A DNA stretch of 64,000 nt from JAXHMB01 sp034521755 (GTDB lineage: Bacteria > Bacteroidota > Rhodothermia > Balneolales > Balneolaceae). The translations under genes and the position numbers were made by a program. This document shows, piece by piece, positions 49,683-58,586 of the stretch (position 1 is its first letter; every line of letters starts with the position of its first letter). The notes below the pieces were generated by a model. That model had not been told where the DNA came from and made no database searches. It saw only the letters and a program-made list of their open reading frames with translations. Location of the stretch: contig JAXHMB010000004.1 of the NCBI GenBank assembly GCA_034521755.1, positions 744,001 to 808,000 of the forward strand, given 5' to 3'.

Positions 49683-51143
49683 ATGGAGAAACCTATGGGA
49701 TTTAAAAGAGACTCTAATCTTTATACGCTGATTTTTGCTTCTGCATTACTCATCCTTTCGGGATGTACCGGTAGTCAGGATTTTAACCCTGAAACAGCAG
49801 AGATTATTGGTGAGCAACAGGCAGAACTGACCATGCCACCCAATGTACCGCCCCCCATTGAGCGTGATAATGCCACTAAATTGATTGTCAATATGGAAGT
49901 GGTGGAAAAGGAAATGCGCCTTGCAGATGGGGTTACCTACACCATGTGGACTTTCGGAGGTTCCGTTCCGGGTGAGTTTATACGAGCTCGCGAGGGTGAT
50001 ATGATTGAATTTCACCTTCAGAATCATCCGGACAATAAGTTGCCCCACAATATCGACTTGCATGCAGTTAACGGCCCCGGTGGAGGTGCTGAATCAACTT
50101 TTACAGCCCCGGGACGCGAAACAGTGTTCACTTTCCGCGCTTTGAATCCGGGATTATATGTTTATCATTGTGCTACAGCACCTGTAGGTATGCACATTGC
50201 CAATGGCATGTATGGGTTGATTTTAATAGAGCCCGCCGAAGGCTTGCCTGAAGTAGATAAGGAATATTATGTAATGCAGAGTGAATTTTATACTGAAGGA
50301 AATTATGGTGAACGTGGCCTCCAGCCTTTTGATATGCAAAGTGCGATTGATGAAAATCCTGAATATGTGGTATTTAACGGGTCTGTCGGTTCTATGATGA
50401 AAGACCAATCGATAACTTCAGAAAGAGGAGATAAGGTACGGCTTTTTGTTGGAAATGGCGGCCCCAACCTCACTTCTTCTTTCCATGTGATTGGTGAAAT
50501 TTTTGATAAGGTTCACTATGAAGGCGGTGATCATGTTCAAACCAATGTTCAGACCACTTCTATACCGGCAGGTGGTTCTGCCATGGTAGAATTTGAAACA
50601 GAAGTGCCCGGCAATTATATCCTCGTTGATCACGCTATTTTCCGCGCGTTTAACAAAGGTGCGTTGGCCACACTGGCTGTTTCGGGAGAAGAGGACGAAA
50701 ATGTTTATACAGGACAACAGCTGGATAAAGTCTATCAGCCCGAAGGTGGAGCTATACAGGAGCTGCCCAAAGAAGAACGAACAATTCCAACTGCCGAAAC
50801 AATTGAGGAGCGCATTGAATTTGGGCGCGAAACGTATATGTCGGTTTGCCAGGCTTGTCACATGGCTGACGGTTCCGGTATTGAAGGAGCTTTTCCACCT
50901 GTTGCGAATTCTGACTACCTGAATGAAAACCCGGATCGGGGAATTAGTGCTGTGGTTCATGGTTTATCCGGTGAAATTACGGTAAACGGAGAAACATATA
51001 ACGGGATAATGCCGCGGCAAAATCTAACAAATGAGGAAGTTGCTAACGTGGTTACTTACCTTCTTAATAATTTTGATAATGCCGGTGGTGAAGTTACTCC
51101 TGAGGATGTTGAACGAGTTCGTGAACAGGGGCCGATAAAGTAA
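49683..51143 (+). CDS. nirK: Copper nitrite reductase NirK with fused cytochrome c
   Basis: I start at ATG 49683 (MEKPMGFKRD); 49695 is possible; 49578 would read through the repeat. The 486-residue lipoprotein (lipobox ILSGC, Cys28) has two cupredoxin domains: His122, catalytic Asp125 and His127 (PHNIDLHA), His162-Cys163, His171 and Met176 (type 1/2 copper ligands), catalytic His268 (SSFHVIG) and His317. From about 375 a cytochrome c follows (CQACH, Cys389-His393). It reduces nitrite to NO. SUMF1 and SCO genes follow in the same direction. Confidence 0.96.
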   Translation: MEKPMGFKRDSNLYTLIFASALLILSGCTGSQDFNPETAEIIGEQQAELTMPPNVPPPIERDNATKLIVNMEVVEKEMRLADGVTYTMWTFGGSVPGEFIRAREGDMIEFHLQNHPDNKLPHNIDLHAVNGPGGGAESTFTAPGRETVFTFRALNPGLYVYHCATAPVGMHIANGMYGLILIEPAEGLPEVDKEYYVMQSEFYTEGNYGERGLQPFDMQSAIDENPEYVVFNGSVGSMMKDQSITSERGDKVRLFVGNGGPNLTSSFHVIGEIFDKVHYEGGDHVQTNVQTTSIPAGGSAMVEFETEVPGNYILVDHAIFRAFNKGALATLAVSGEEDENVYTGQQLDKVYQPEGGAIQELPKEERTIPTAETIEERIEFGRETYMSVCQACHMADGSGIEGAFPPVANSDYLNENPDRGISAVVHGLSGEITVNGETYNGIMPRQNLTNEEVANVVTYLLNNFDNAGGEVTPEDVERVREQGPIK

Positions 51144-51180
51144 AAAACTCGTTTCGGGAATATGTTAACCAGATATAAAA

Positions 51181-51966
51181 ATGAATAAAGCTTTCTATGT
51201 AGTTACACTAATCTTGTGCGGGCTATGGTTCTCAGCTGCAGCACAGCCTGATGGCATGGTTTTAGTTGAGCAGGATACTTTCATGCCATTTTACAGCTCA
51301 AATGATGACAGTATAACAGTGAAGCCTTTTTATCTGGATATCTATCCGGTTACCAATGCCGAATTTCTTGATTTTGTAAAGGCCAATCCCGAATGGAGAC
51401 GTTCTCGTGTGAAATCGGTTTTTGCAGAAGATGGATATCTCAAACATTGGGCGGGTGATCTGGATTTAGGTCCTAATGCGGAGAAGATAAAAAAAAGTCC
51501 GGTTACCAATGTGTCTTGGTTTGCAGCCCGTGCTTATGCTAAATGGAAAGGCAGACGGCTGCCAAGCCTCAATGAGTGGGAGCTTGCCGCATCGGCAAGT
51601 GAAGAAAAACCAATAGCCGGACGTGATAAGAAATTCGTTCAAAAAATTCTGGATTGGTATAGCCGGCCCAACCCTGAAACACTCCCATCAGTAGGACGGC
51701 GTGAGGCAAACTATCACGGTATTCATGATCTCCATGGGCTTATCTGGGAGTGGGTTGGTGATTTTAACACGGTATTTATCAGTGGAGAATCACGAGCAGA
51801 CCAGGGAGAGTTAAAACAGTTCTACTGTGCGGCCGGCAGCTCTGCAGCATCCGATATTGATAAAGAAAATTATGCAGCCTTTCTGCGCTATGCATTTCGT
51901 GGTAGCCTGGAAGCAGACTTTTCGGTAGGAAATCTGGGATTTCGAACGGCAAAAGACAAAGAATAA
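51181..51966 (+). CDS. SUMF1-type (formylglycine-generating enzyme-like) secreted protein
   Basis: The 261-residue protein has a signal peptide (about 1-22) and the FGE-sulfatase fold: GMVLVEQDTF, YPVTNAEFLDFVKANPEW, PVTNVSWFAARAYAKWKGRRLPSLNEWE and GLIWEWVGDF, LGFRTAK. The two catalytic Cys of FGE are not evident, so it is more likely a structural or binding variant. It lies between nirK and sco in many bacteroidal genomes and may help NirK maturation, an inference from neighbourhood. Confidence 0.88.
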   Translation: MNKAFYVVTLILCGLWFSAAAQPDGMVLVEQDTFMPFYSSNDDSITVKPFYLDIYPVTNAEFLDFVKANPEWRRSRVKSVFAEDGYLKHWAGDLDLGPNAEKIKKSPVTNVSWFAARAYAKWKGRRLPSLNEWELAASASEEKPIAGRDKKFVQKILDWYSRPNPETLPSVGRREANYHGIHDLHGLIWEWVGDFNTVFISGESRADQGELKQFYCAAGSSAASDIDKENYAAFLRYAFRGSLEADFSVGNLGFRTAKDKE

Positions 51967-51979
51967 ACTTAGAATAGTT

Positions 51980-52636
51980 ATGAGATTTTTAAATGTTGCT
52001 TTTATTTTATCCCTTGCGATTTTTGTTGTTGCCGGTTGTTCCAAGCAAGGAAAAGAAGATGTGAGCGAGTCAGATCAACAAATGATGGAGCAGGGCAATC
52101 ATTCTGTTCATTCAGATATGGAAATGAGATCGGGAGAGCCTTCGGATGAGTCAATCTATAATGTAAGCAGCAGCTGGAAAAACCGGTATGCAAATAGGAT
52201 TCAGCTAGACAGTTTAAGGGGAAAGATCCAGGTTGTTGCTATGGTTTATACCCATTGCGAATATGCCTGTCCCCGGATTTTGGCAGATATGAAGCGCATC
52301 CGTGACGCTTTATCTGAGGAGGCCCTAAAATCGGTGAATTTTGTCATTGTCTCTATTGATCCCAAAAGGGATACCCCCGAACGCCTTCTTAAATTTGCAG
52401 AAGAAAACGAGCTTAATGATGAGCAATGGACTCTTTTGAATGGAGAAACAGGTGACATTCTTGAGTTATCGGCACTCTTGGGAGTGAAGTACAAAAAGAT
52501 TAGCGAAACAGATTTCACCCATTCTAATATGATAACGGTGCTCAACAGGGAGGGTGAAATTGTTCATCAAAGAAAGCAGCTGGGCAACCAGCCTACGGAT
52601 ATAATAAATACTATCGAGACCATTCACGTACGATGA
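51980..52636 (+). CDS. SCO1/SenC family copper chaperone lipoprotein
   Basis: The 218-residue protein has lipobox VAGC (Cys20), a thioredoxin fold, copper-binding THCEYACPRI (Cys93, Cys97) and His181 in THSNMI. It loads or reduces copper sites; here NirK or the second oxidase are the likely clients. Thirteen bases separate it from the SUMF1 gene. Confidence 0.92.
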   Translation: MRFLNVAFILSLAIFVVAGCSKQGKEDVSESDQQMMEQGNHSVHSDMEMRSGEPSDESIYNVSSSWKNRYANRIQLDSLRGKIQVVAMVYTHCEYACPRILADMKRIRDALSEEALKSVNFVIVSIDPKRDTPERLLKFAEENELNDEQWTLLNGETGDILELSALLGVKYKKISETDFTHSNMITVLNREGEIVHQRKQLGNQPTDIINTIETIHVR

Positions 52637-52735
52637 AATTTGATAGTTGCCAGCCATAAAAAAGTTCATTTCTTACTGTTATATCATTTAAGTTTGAAGT
52701 CATTGTAATACCCATAAAATTTATACAACGCAAGC

Positions 52736-54022
52736 ATGTCTTTTCAGGAAAAATATACGAGTGCAGAAGAAGCCGTTAAACTTATTAATTCCGGAGATCG
52801 GGTCTATATCCACAGCGTTGCAGCGGCACCCCAGCCGTTGATTGATGCCATGACGGCACGCGCCCCTGAATTGGAAGATGTAGAAATTGTTCACTTGCAT
52901 ACCGAAGGTGAAGCTCCTTATGTAAAGCCTGAATACAGCGATACCTTTAAAACAAACGCGCTATTTGTTGGTGCCAATATCAGAAAAGCTGTCAATGATG
53001 GGCGGGCAGATTACCTGCCGATATTTTTAAGTGAAGTGCCTGGGTTATTTCGGAGAGGCATACTTCCTATTGATATGGCTCTGGTTCAGGTATCACCGCC
53101 CGATAAACACGGCTACTGCTCACTGGGTGTTTCTGTTGAGGCTACACGCGCAGCACTTCAGTGTGCTAAAAAAGCCATTGCGCTTGTTAATCCCAATATG
53201 CCCCGAACGCATGGTGATGGCATCTTTCATGCCAGCCGATTTAATGCATTGGTTGAAACAGATGAGCCACTTCATGAACTTTCCGTTCCGGTTCCCAACG
53301 AAGTTGAACAAAAGATTGGGAATAACTGTGCTGAACTGATTGAAGACGGTGCCACCTTGCAGATGGGTATTGGAGCCATTCCCAATGCGGTATTAAATGC
53401 ACTGGGCAACCATAAGGATTTGGGTGTCCACACCGAAATGTTTTCTGACGGTGTTATCGACCTGGTAGAAAAAGGAGTGATAACGGGAAAGAAAAAAGCC
53501 AAACACCCCGAAAAGATTGTAGCCGGTTTTGTGATGGGCAGCCGAAGACTCTATGATTTTATTGACGACAATCCTATGATTGCCATGCTTGACATACAAT
53601 ACGTGAACGACACGGCAGTCATTAGAAAGAACCCAAAGGTGACGGCCATTAACAGTGCCGTAGAAGTAGATATAACCGGACAGGTTTGCGCTGATTCTAT
53701 AGGCACGTACCACTATTCGGGTGTAGGCGGACAAATGGACTTTATCCGTGGTGCTTCACTGAGTGAGGGGGGCAAACCCATTATTGCACTTCCTTCTACC
53801 ACAAGTAAAGGGGAGAGTAAAATTGTGTCTCAACTCAAGCCGGGTGCGGGAGTGGTAACGACCCGTGCTCACGTCCATTATGTAGTAACCGAATATGGCG
53901 TTGCCAATCTTTATGGCAAAAACCTGCACCAGCGGGCAAAAGCGCTGATCGATATTGCTCATCCCAATCACAGAGAAGATTTAGAACAAGCAGCAAGGGC
54001 GCGGTATAAAAACCTTGATTAA
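52736..54022 (+). CDS. Acetyl-CoA hydrolase/transferase family (4-hydroxybutyrate/butyryl CoA-transferase type)
   Basis: The 428-residue class I CoA-transferase has NSGDRVYIHSVAAAPQPLIDAM, GMGAIPNAVLNAL and the catalytic Glu in LGVHTEMFSDGVIDL, then YHYSGVGGQMDFIRGA. It moves CoA between acids such as acetate and butyrate. Exact substrate unknown. A hairpin at its 3' side belongs to the opposite gene. Confidence 0.9.
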   Translation: MSFQEKYTSAEEAVKLINSGDRVYIHSVAAAPQPLIDAMTARAPELEDVEIVHLHTEGEAPYVKPEYSDTFKTNALFVGANIRKAVNDGRADYLPIFLSEVPGLFRRGILPIDMALVQVSPPDKHGYCSLGVSVEATRAALQCAKKAIALVNPNMPRTHGDGIFHASRFNALVETDEPLHELSVPVPNEVEQKIGNNCAELIEDGATLQMGIGAIPNAVLNALGNHKDLGVHTEMFSDGVIDLVEKGVITGKKKAKHPEKIVAGFVMGSRRLYDFIDDNPMIAMLDIQYVNDTAVIRKNPKVTAINSAVEVDITGQVCADSIGTYHYSGVGGQMDFIRGASLSEGGKPIIALPSTTSKGESKIVSQLKPGAGVVTTRAHVHYVVTEYGVANLYGKNLHQRAKALIDIAHPNHREDLEQAARARYKNLD

Positions 54023-54030
54023 ATAAAAAA

Positions 54031-54056
54031 GGCATCTCCCCTTAAAGAGAGATGCC
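54031..54056 (-). terminator. Terminator of the azurin-like gene
   Basis: GGCATCTC and GAGATGCC arms with a 10-base loop. Read on the minus strand it is followed by six T residues (complement of AAAAAA 54025-54030). On the plus strand it may also stop the convergent CoA-transferase transcript, with less tail. Confidence 0.75.
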
Positions 54057-54079
54057 AGAAATTGATAGCTGTAAAAAGA

Positions 54080-54637
54080 TTATTCTTGTACAGTGAGTGT
54101 TCCTTTCATTCCGCCGGCATAGTGACCAGGGAAGGTGCATAGGTATTCATAGTCACCGGTTGAATCGGGAGCGGCAAACTCAACTTCTACTGTTTCGCCG
54201 CCGGCAGCCATTGCAGTATTTTCAAGAACCATGTTGGTCATGTCAGGAGCAATATACTCATTGTCTTTTGCTTTAATGGAAGCAGCATTGAATGCCTGAG
54301 CATCGGCTCCCTGGTCTAATAATACCCAGTTGTGCGACATTGCTGAAGCTGGAATCTTGCTTATAGTTGTAAGTGCAATTTTCATCTCTTCGCCGGTCGT
54401 TGCATTGATACCTTCGAGCAGGAAGTAATCTTCTCCGTTTACGGTATATGTTTCACCGGTCTGCAGGCCTTCAGCCTCTTCTTTTACAACATACTTCATC
54501 TGATCGATGCCATATACATCAATAGTACGAACATCTGAAGTTGTTTCAGTTTCTTGTTGACTGTCATCGGAGCCTCCTGAACAGGCGCTCATCATAAATG
54601 CCAGTGGAAGCACAAGTAGTGTAAATAGTTTTTTCAT
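54080..54637 (-). CDS. Azurin/plastocyanin-like cupredoxin lipoprotein
   Basis: The 185-residue protein has lipobox SAC (Cys19), an N-terminal domain of about 50 residues without family (DVYGIDQMKYVVKEE), and a cupredoxin with type 1 copper ligands His102 (MSHNW), Cys167, His172 and Met177 (YLCTFPGHYAGGM). It can donate electrons to NirK, the cbb3 oxidases or NosZ in the periplasm. Upstream, no shared palindrome is seen. Confidence 0.92.
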   Translation of the reverse strand: MKKLFTLLVLPLAFMMSACSGGSDDSQQETETTSDVRTIDVYGIDQMKYVVKEEAEGLQTGETYTVNGEDYFLLEGINATTGEEMKIALTTISKIPASAMSHNWVLLDQGADAQAFNAASIKAKDNEYIAPDMTNMVLENTAMAAGGETVEVEFAAPDSTGDYEYLCTFPGHYAGGMKGTLTVQE

Positions 54638-54815
54638 AATGTAGAGTTTTTTATTGGGTTAAGTTCTTGTTGTTAGAACAAGGTTATAAATTAATGGAGG
54701 ATTATATCGTTCAAAAATGAAACAAACATGAAGCTTTAAAAAGCATGTTAGAAAGTTTCACAAAATATGTTTTTTGAAAAACAGTCTCCAAAACATCGAA
54801 ACAGGAGAGTAAAAG

Positions 54816-54889
54816 TACACCCGAGAGGATTCGAACCTCTAACCGCCTGATTCGTAGTCAGGTACTCTATCCAGTTGAGCTACGGGTGC
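54816..54889 (-). tRNA. tRNA-Arg (anticodon ACG)
   Basis: Reading the minus strand: acceptor GCACCCG pairs with CGGGTGT (first pair G-U), D arm GCTC-GAGT, anticodon stem CCTGA/TCAGG with loop CTACGAA (anticodon ACG), T arm AGAGG-TTCGAAT-CCTCT, discriminator A. CCA is not encoded. About 74 bases, complete cloverleaf. Confidence 0.95.
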
Positions 54890-54957
54890 ATATCGCTTCA
54901 AAGCAAGACTCCAAAGATAAGCACCATTGTTAACCAAGGCAAGGAATATTTATTAGT

Positions 54958-55980
54958 TTAATAGTTTGGATGCTCTGGTTTGCAAGCTGTTCTCAGCATC
55001 TCAAGCACGTGCTGAAAGTCATCCGGTAATTCAGAATCAAACTGAACGAACTCTCCGGTTTTGGGATGTTCAAATCCCAGTGTTTTGGCATGCAGGCACT
55101 GTCGGTCTAACGCATTAAACAGGTTATTGAACATCTGTCTGCGACTGCCGGTGTTAGAGCCGTAGCGGACGGCATCCCCGCCATATTTTTTGTCGCCAAA
55201 AACCCAGTGATGTTCATCGGCAAAGTGTACGCGAATTTGATGGGTTCTACCGGTTTCCAGTTTTGCCTCAACTAACGTCAGGTGGTCAAAATACTCCAGC
55301 ACTTTATAGTGCGTGACGGCGTGTTTGCCTTCACCGTCCGGCCGTACCGACATTTTTTTACGATCGCTGGGATTACGTCCTATATCACCAACAATGGTTC
55401 CTTCTTCTTCATCAGGTGTACCCCAAATAATAGCCCAATAGGTTCGCTCAATATCTTTTGTTCGAAAGTAATCACTAAGTGTACGGTGGGCCTCGTCATT
55501 TTTAGCAACTACCAAAATGCCGCTGGTATCTTTATCCAGACGGTGTACGATACCGGGACGGATCGATTCTTCGTCTTCAAGGGAAAGCTCATCCGCATGC
55601 CACATCAAGCCGTTTACCAGGGTGCCGGTCCAGTTGCCATAAGCAGGGTGCACTACCGTACCTGCTTTTTTATTTACAATGATGATATCTTCATCTTCAA
55701 ACAAAATGTTCAGGTCCATCTTTTCCGGCTTGGCTTCCGGCGGCGGGGGTTTGGGAATGGTAACATCAATCACATCACCGGGCTGCATAGAATAGGATGC
55801 TTTTTCCTCTTTGTCATTTACCAATACATAGCCCTCCTCAATTCCCTTTTGAACTTTTGTTCGGGAAGTGTTTTGCAGAAAAGAAGCTACGTATTTGTCC
55901 AGTCTTGTCCCTGCGTTGTGTCCTTCGGGAACAATAAGCTGATGTTTGGTTACTTCCGGTTGTTCATCTTCTTTAGTCAA
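54958..55980 (-). CDS. RluA-family pseudouridine synthase (RluD-like)
   Basis: The 340-residue protein has an N-terminal S4 domain (TRLDKYVASFLQNTSRTKVQKGI) and the catalytic domain with RPGIVHRLDKDTSGILVVAKND (catalytic Asp in HRLDKDT), GRTHQIRVH and HAKTLGFEHP. RluD modifies 23S rRNA helix 69; RluA/RluC members act elsewhere, so the target is inferred from the S4 domain and length. It lies just downstream of the tRNA gene on the same strand. Confidence 0.93.
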   Translation of the reverse strand: MTKEDEQPEVTKHQLIVPEGHNAGTRLDKYVASFLQNTSRTKVQKGIEEGYVLVNDKEEKASYSMQPGDVIDVTIPKPPPPEAKPEKMDLNILFEDEDIIIVNKKAGTVVHPAYGNWTGTLVNGLMWHADELSLEDEESIRPGIVHRLDKDTSGILVVAKNDEAHRTLSDYFRTKDIERTYWAIIWGTPDEEEGTIVGDIGRNPSDRKKMSVRPDGEGKHAVTHYKVLEYFDHLTLVEAKLETGRTHQIRVHFADEHHWVFGDKKYGGDAVRYGSNTGSRRQMFNNLFNALDRQCLHAKTLGFEHPKTGEFVQFDSELPDDFQHVLEMLRTACKPEHPNY

Positions 55981-56129
55981 AGTAGCAGGTTTTTAAAGTG
56001 ATTCTTTTAACAAATAAAAAATATGAAAAAATATTGTAAGGAATGGGTTCGGTAACGGTCATACCATTGACTCTTCATTAAGAGAGAAACGAAGAGCGAA
56101 AAGTTTCATAACAAGGGAGAGCAAGCCCA

Positions 56130-56170
56130 CGGCTTCTACCTGTATCAGAGATAGAAGCCGTTTTATTTTT
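56130..56170 (+). terminator. Strong terminator with no gene before it
   Basis: CGGCTTCTA and TAGAAGCCG (9 bp, perfect) with a 13-base loop, followed by TTTTATTTTTT. On the plus strand there is no gene between the rluD start (55980, divergent) and here, so it would end a short transcript of about 100-150 bases. Confidence 0.7.
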
Positions 56171-56183
56171 TGAAAGCATTAGA

Positions 56184-56209
56184 TAGCGAAGGAATTAATT
56201 CCTTCGCTA
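56184..56209. repeat. Left palindrome of the transposase element
   Basis: Thirteen bases TAGCGAAGGAATT are followed directly by their exact complement; no loop. The core AATT is the fold centre. Confidence 0.85.
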
Positions 56210-56243
56210 ATATATGTGAAACAGAGAGTAAAAATTATTTATT

Positions 56244-56657
56244 ATGCCTAAAACTTATGCCTGTATTTGGTTACATGCTGTTTGGAGTACCAAAGAAAGG
56301 CAACCAGTGTTACATAGGTCATTTCGATATAGATTATTCAGACATATTAAAGAATATGGCCAAGCAAAAGATATCCATGGAGATATTATTAATGGAGTTA
56401 AAGACCATGTACATTTTTTGTTCAGGTTAAGGCCGGCTCAATCACCCAGTGAAGTCATTAAAAAAATAAAAGGAGAGTCATCCCATTGGATTAATGAAAA
56501 TGGGTTTATGGATTATCAATTTGCCTGGCAGAAGGGGTATGGTATTTTTTCAGTTGGTGAAAAAGATATTAAAAATGTTAGAGTATATATTTATAATCAG
56601 GAAAACTATCATAAGTATGTGAGCTACAGAGAAGAAATAAATAAACTTAAATTATAG
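56244..56657 (+). CDS. IS200/REP-associated tyrosine transposase (Y1, HUH)
   Basis: The 137-residue protein starts MPKTYACIWLHAVWSTKERQ, the usual RAYT-like start, with HUH motif DHVHFLF (His55, His57), helix EVIKKIKGESSHWIN, WQKGYGIFSV and the Tyr region VRVYIYNQENYH (Tyr115 or Tyr117). It cuts and joins single-stranded DNA at hairpins. The gene is complete and its stop codon is the first base of the right palindrome, so it appears intact and possibly active. Confidence 0.9.
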   Translation: MPKTYACIWLHAVWSTKERQPVLHRSFRYRLFRHIKEYGQAKDIHGDIINGVKDHVHFLFRLRPAQSPSEVIKKIKGESSHWINENGFMDYQFAWQKGYGIFSVGEKDIKNVRVYIYNQENYHKYVSYREEINKLKL

Positions 56658-56694
56658 TAAGATAGCGAAGGAATTAATTCCTTCGCTATCTTAC
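56657..56694. repeat. Right palindrome of the transposase element
   Basis: A perfect 38-bp palindrome: GTAAGATAGCGAAGGAATT and its exact complement. Its inner 26 bases equal the left palindrome. Confidence 0.9.
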
Positions 56695-56782
56695 ATATCC
56701 TCTTTTTCTATTTATCAGTTATATATCGACTAAATAATTCTTATCATCAAAATGGGCTGAAATAAAGTAAGGAAGTATTTCC

Positions 56783-58489
56783 ATGATTAAATCACTGTAC
56801 ATAAAAGATTTTGCTCTTATTGATGAGCTGGAGGTTAACTTTCAGGAAGGGCTGAACATCTTAACCGGTCAGACGGGTGCAGGTAAATCTATTATCATTG
56901 GCGCACTGAATATGATACTCGGTGAGCGTGCTGACACAGAGGTGATTCGTCAGGGAGCAGATAAAGCTATTGCAGAAGCGATTATTCATATTGGGGATAA
57001 CCCTGCTGTTAAAGAGTTGTTAAAAGAGCAGGCAGCAGATTATGATCAGGAACTTATTTTACGCCGGGAAATTCGGGACAGCGGCAGCCGCGCCTTTATT
57101 AATGACAGTCCTGTTACTATAACAGTACTCAAGCAGGTGGGCGATTTTTTGGTGGATCTGCATGGTCAGCACGATCATCAGCTTTTGTTGAAAGAAGAAA
57201 ACCACCGTGGCGTCATTGATGCTTTTGGTGAAATTGAGCCACTCCTGGAAGCATATCAAAAATCCTACCAAGAGATGACATCGCTTCAGAAAGATTTGCG
57301 CGATCTCAAGAAAAAGGAACAGGAATTTGAAGAAAAGCTCGAGCTTTATCGTTTCCAGGTAAAGGAGTTGGAGGATGCGCAGCTCGATCCCCAAGAAGAG
57401 GAAGAGCTTGAAACCGAGATGAACTTGCTGGACAATGCTGAAGAACTGGATCAGAAAGCAGCTGCTATTGTGGGTATAGGCTCGGAAGAAGATATCAATG
57501 TGATGGACTTGCTGAACACGATTAAGCTGCATTTGGAAGATATGGCACAAATTGAACCGGATTTTGAAACCTATCTTGAGGAAGTCTCAACAGCGCGGAT
57601 CAGTGTTCGGGAGATGATCAACTTTACGGAGCGCTATCGTTCGGGTATTGAGTTTAACGAACGCCGCCTCGAAGAACTTCGTCAGCGACAGAATGAGCTT
57701 AACAGACTTCGTAAAAAATATAACCGAACAATTCCTCAGCTTATTGAATACCTGCGTGAAGTCCGCAGTGAGCTTAATATGGCAGAAAACTTTGATCTGG
57801 AGATAGAGAAGCTGGAAGAACAAATTCAGCAACAGGCTCAAGAGCTCAAAGAAAAAGCAGTAGCACTTCATAATAAGCGCATCTCAGTGGGAGAAAAGCT
57901 CGGCCAAACGATTGTAGAAGAGCTTAGTAACCTTGGTATTACTACTGCACAATTTGAAGTTCAGGTTAAGTGGATGGAGTCGGCAAAAGGCTGGATTGAA
58001 GTTGATGGTGAACCTATTGAGTGTACTGAAACCGGTTGTGATGAAATTCGATTGTTTATATCAACAAATAAAGGGGAGGAGCCCAAGCCCCTTGCCAAGA
58101 TTGCCTCAGGCGGTGAGATAAGCCGCGTGATGTTGGCACTTAAATCGATTCTTGCCAAAGAGCAGAGTTTACCGGTTATGATTTTTGATGAAATTGATAC
58201 GGGTATAAGCGGAGAAATCTCTGAAAAGGTGGGGCGCGCTATGCGGCGGCTATCGGAACGGTGCCAGATTATCGCCATTACCCATCAGCCGCAAATTGCA
58301 AGCCAGGCGCATAAACATTACAAGGTGGCAAAAGTTGAAGAAGCCAATCGAACGGTTACACGTATTATTCCATTATCAACAAATGAGCATGTAAAAGAAG
58401 TAGCAGGCTTGATGAGTGGTGAAGATATTACAGATGCTGCTATGTTAAGTGCTCAAGAATTAATCGAAAAGAATACGTTTAAGAATTGA
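56783..58489 (+). CDS. recN: DNA repair protein RecN
   Basis: The 568-residue SMC-like ATPase has Walker A TGQTGAGKSIIIGAL at its N-terminus, a long central coiled coil (about 150-380, rich in E, Q, K, L), LASGGEISRVMLALK signature and Walker B PVMIFDEIDTGISG near the C-terminus. RecN acts in recombinational repair of double-strand breaks. Length is normal. It has its own start after a 90-base gap. Confidence 0.96.
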   Translation: MIKSLYIKDFALIDELEVNFQEGLNILTGQTGAGKSIIIGALNMILGERADTEVIRQGADKAIAEAIIHIGDNPAVKELLKEQAADYDQELILRREIRDSGSRAFINDSPVTITVLKQVGDFLVDLHGQHDHQLLLKEENHRGVIDAFGEIEPLLEAYQKSYQEMTSLQKDLRDLKKKEQEFEEKLELYRFQVKELEDAQLDPQEEEELETEMNLLDNAEELDQKAAAIVGIGSEEDINVMDLLNTIKLHLEDMAQIEPDFETYLEEVSTARISVREMINFTERYRSGIEFNERRLEELRQRQNELNRLRKKYNRTIPQLIEYLREVRSELNMAENFDLEIEKLEEQIQQQAQELKEKAVALHNKRISVGEKLGQTIVEELSNLGITTAQFEVQVKWMESAKGWIEVDGEPIECTETGCDEIRLFISTNKGEEPKPLAKIASGGEISRVMLALKSILAKEQSLPVMIFDEIDTGISGEISEKVGRAMRRLSERCQIIAITHQPQIASQAHKHYKVAKVEEANRTVTRIIPLSTNEHVKEVAGLMSGEDITDAAMLSAQELIEKNTFKN

Positions 58490-58499
58490 CACCAACCGG

Positions 58500-58570
58500 T
58501 GTCATCCTGAACTTGTTTCAGGATCTTTTTAGGTAATGGTCTGAGATGCTGAAATGAATTCAGCATGACA
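58500..58570. repeat. Palindromic intergenic repeat, TGTCATCCTGAA type
   Basis: End arms TGTCATCCTGAA and TTCAGCATGACA are complementary with one mismatch; an inner hairpin CCTGAACTTGTTTCAGG and a second, GCTGAAATGAATTCAGC, sit between. This is a common dispersed element type in bacterial genomes. It lies between recN and the rhodanese gene. Confidence 0.7.
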
Positions 58571-58586
58571 ATAAAAAATAAGTTTT

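Larger units (their letters stand above)
56184..56694 (+). mobile_element. IS200/RAYT-like element bounded by identical palindromes
   Basis: Two palindromes (26 bp at 56184-56209 and 38 bp at 56657-56694) share a 29-base direct repeat starting AGATAGCGAAGG. They enclose one Y1-transposase gene. This is the plan of a REP-associated tyrosine transposase locus or an IS200-like insertion with subterminal hairpins. No target duplication is expected for this type. Confidence 0.75.

Noticed and set aside
56170..56430. 86-codon frame overlapping the transposase gene
   Set aside because: Another frame of the same DNA; only the 56244-56657 frame has the HUH and Tyr motifs.
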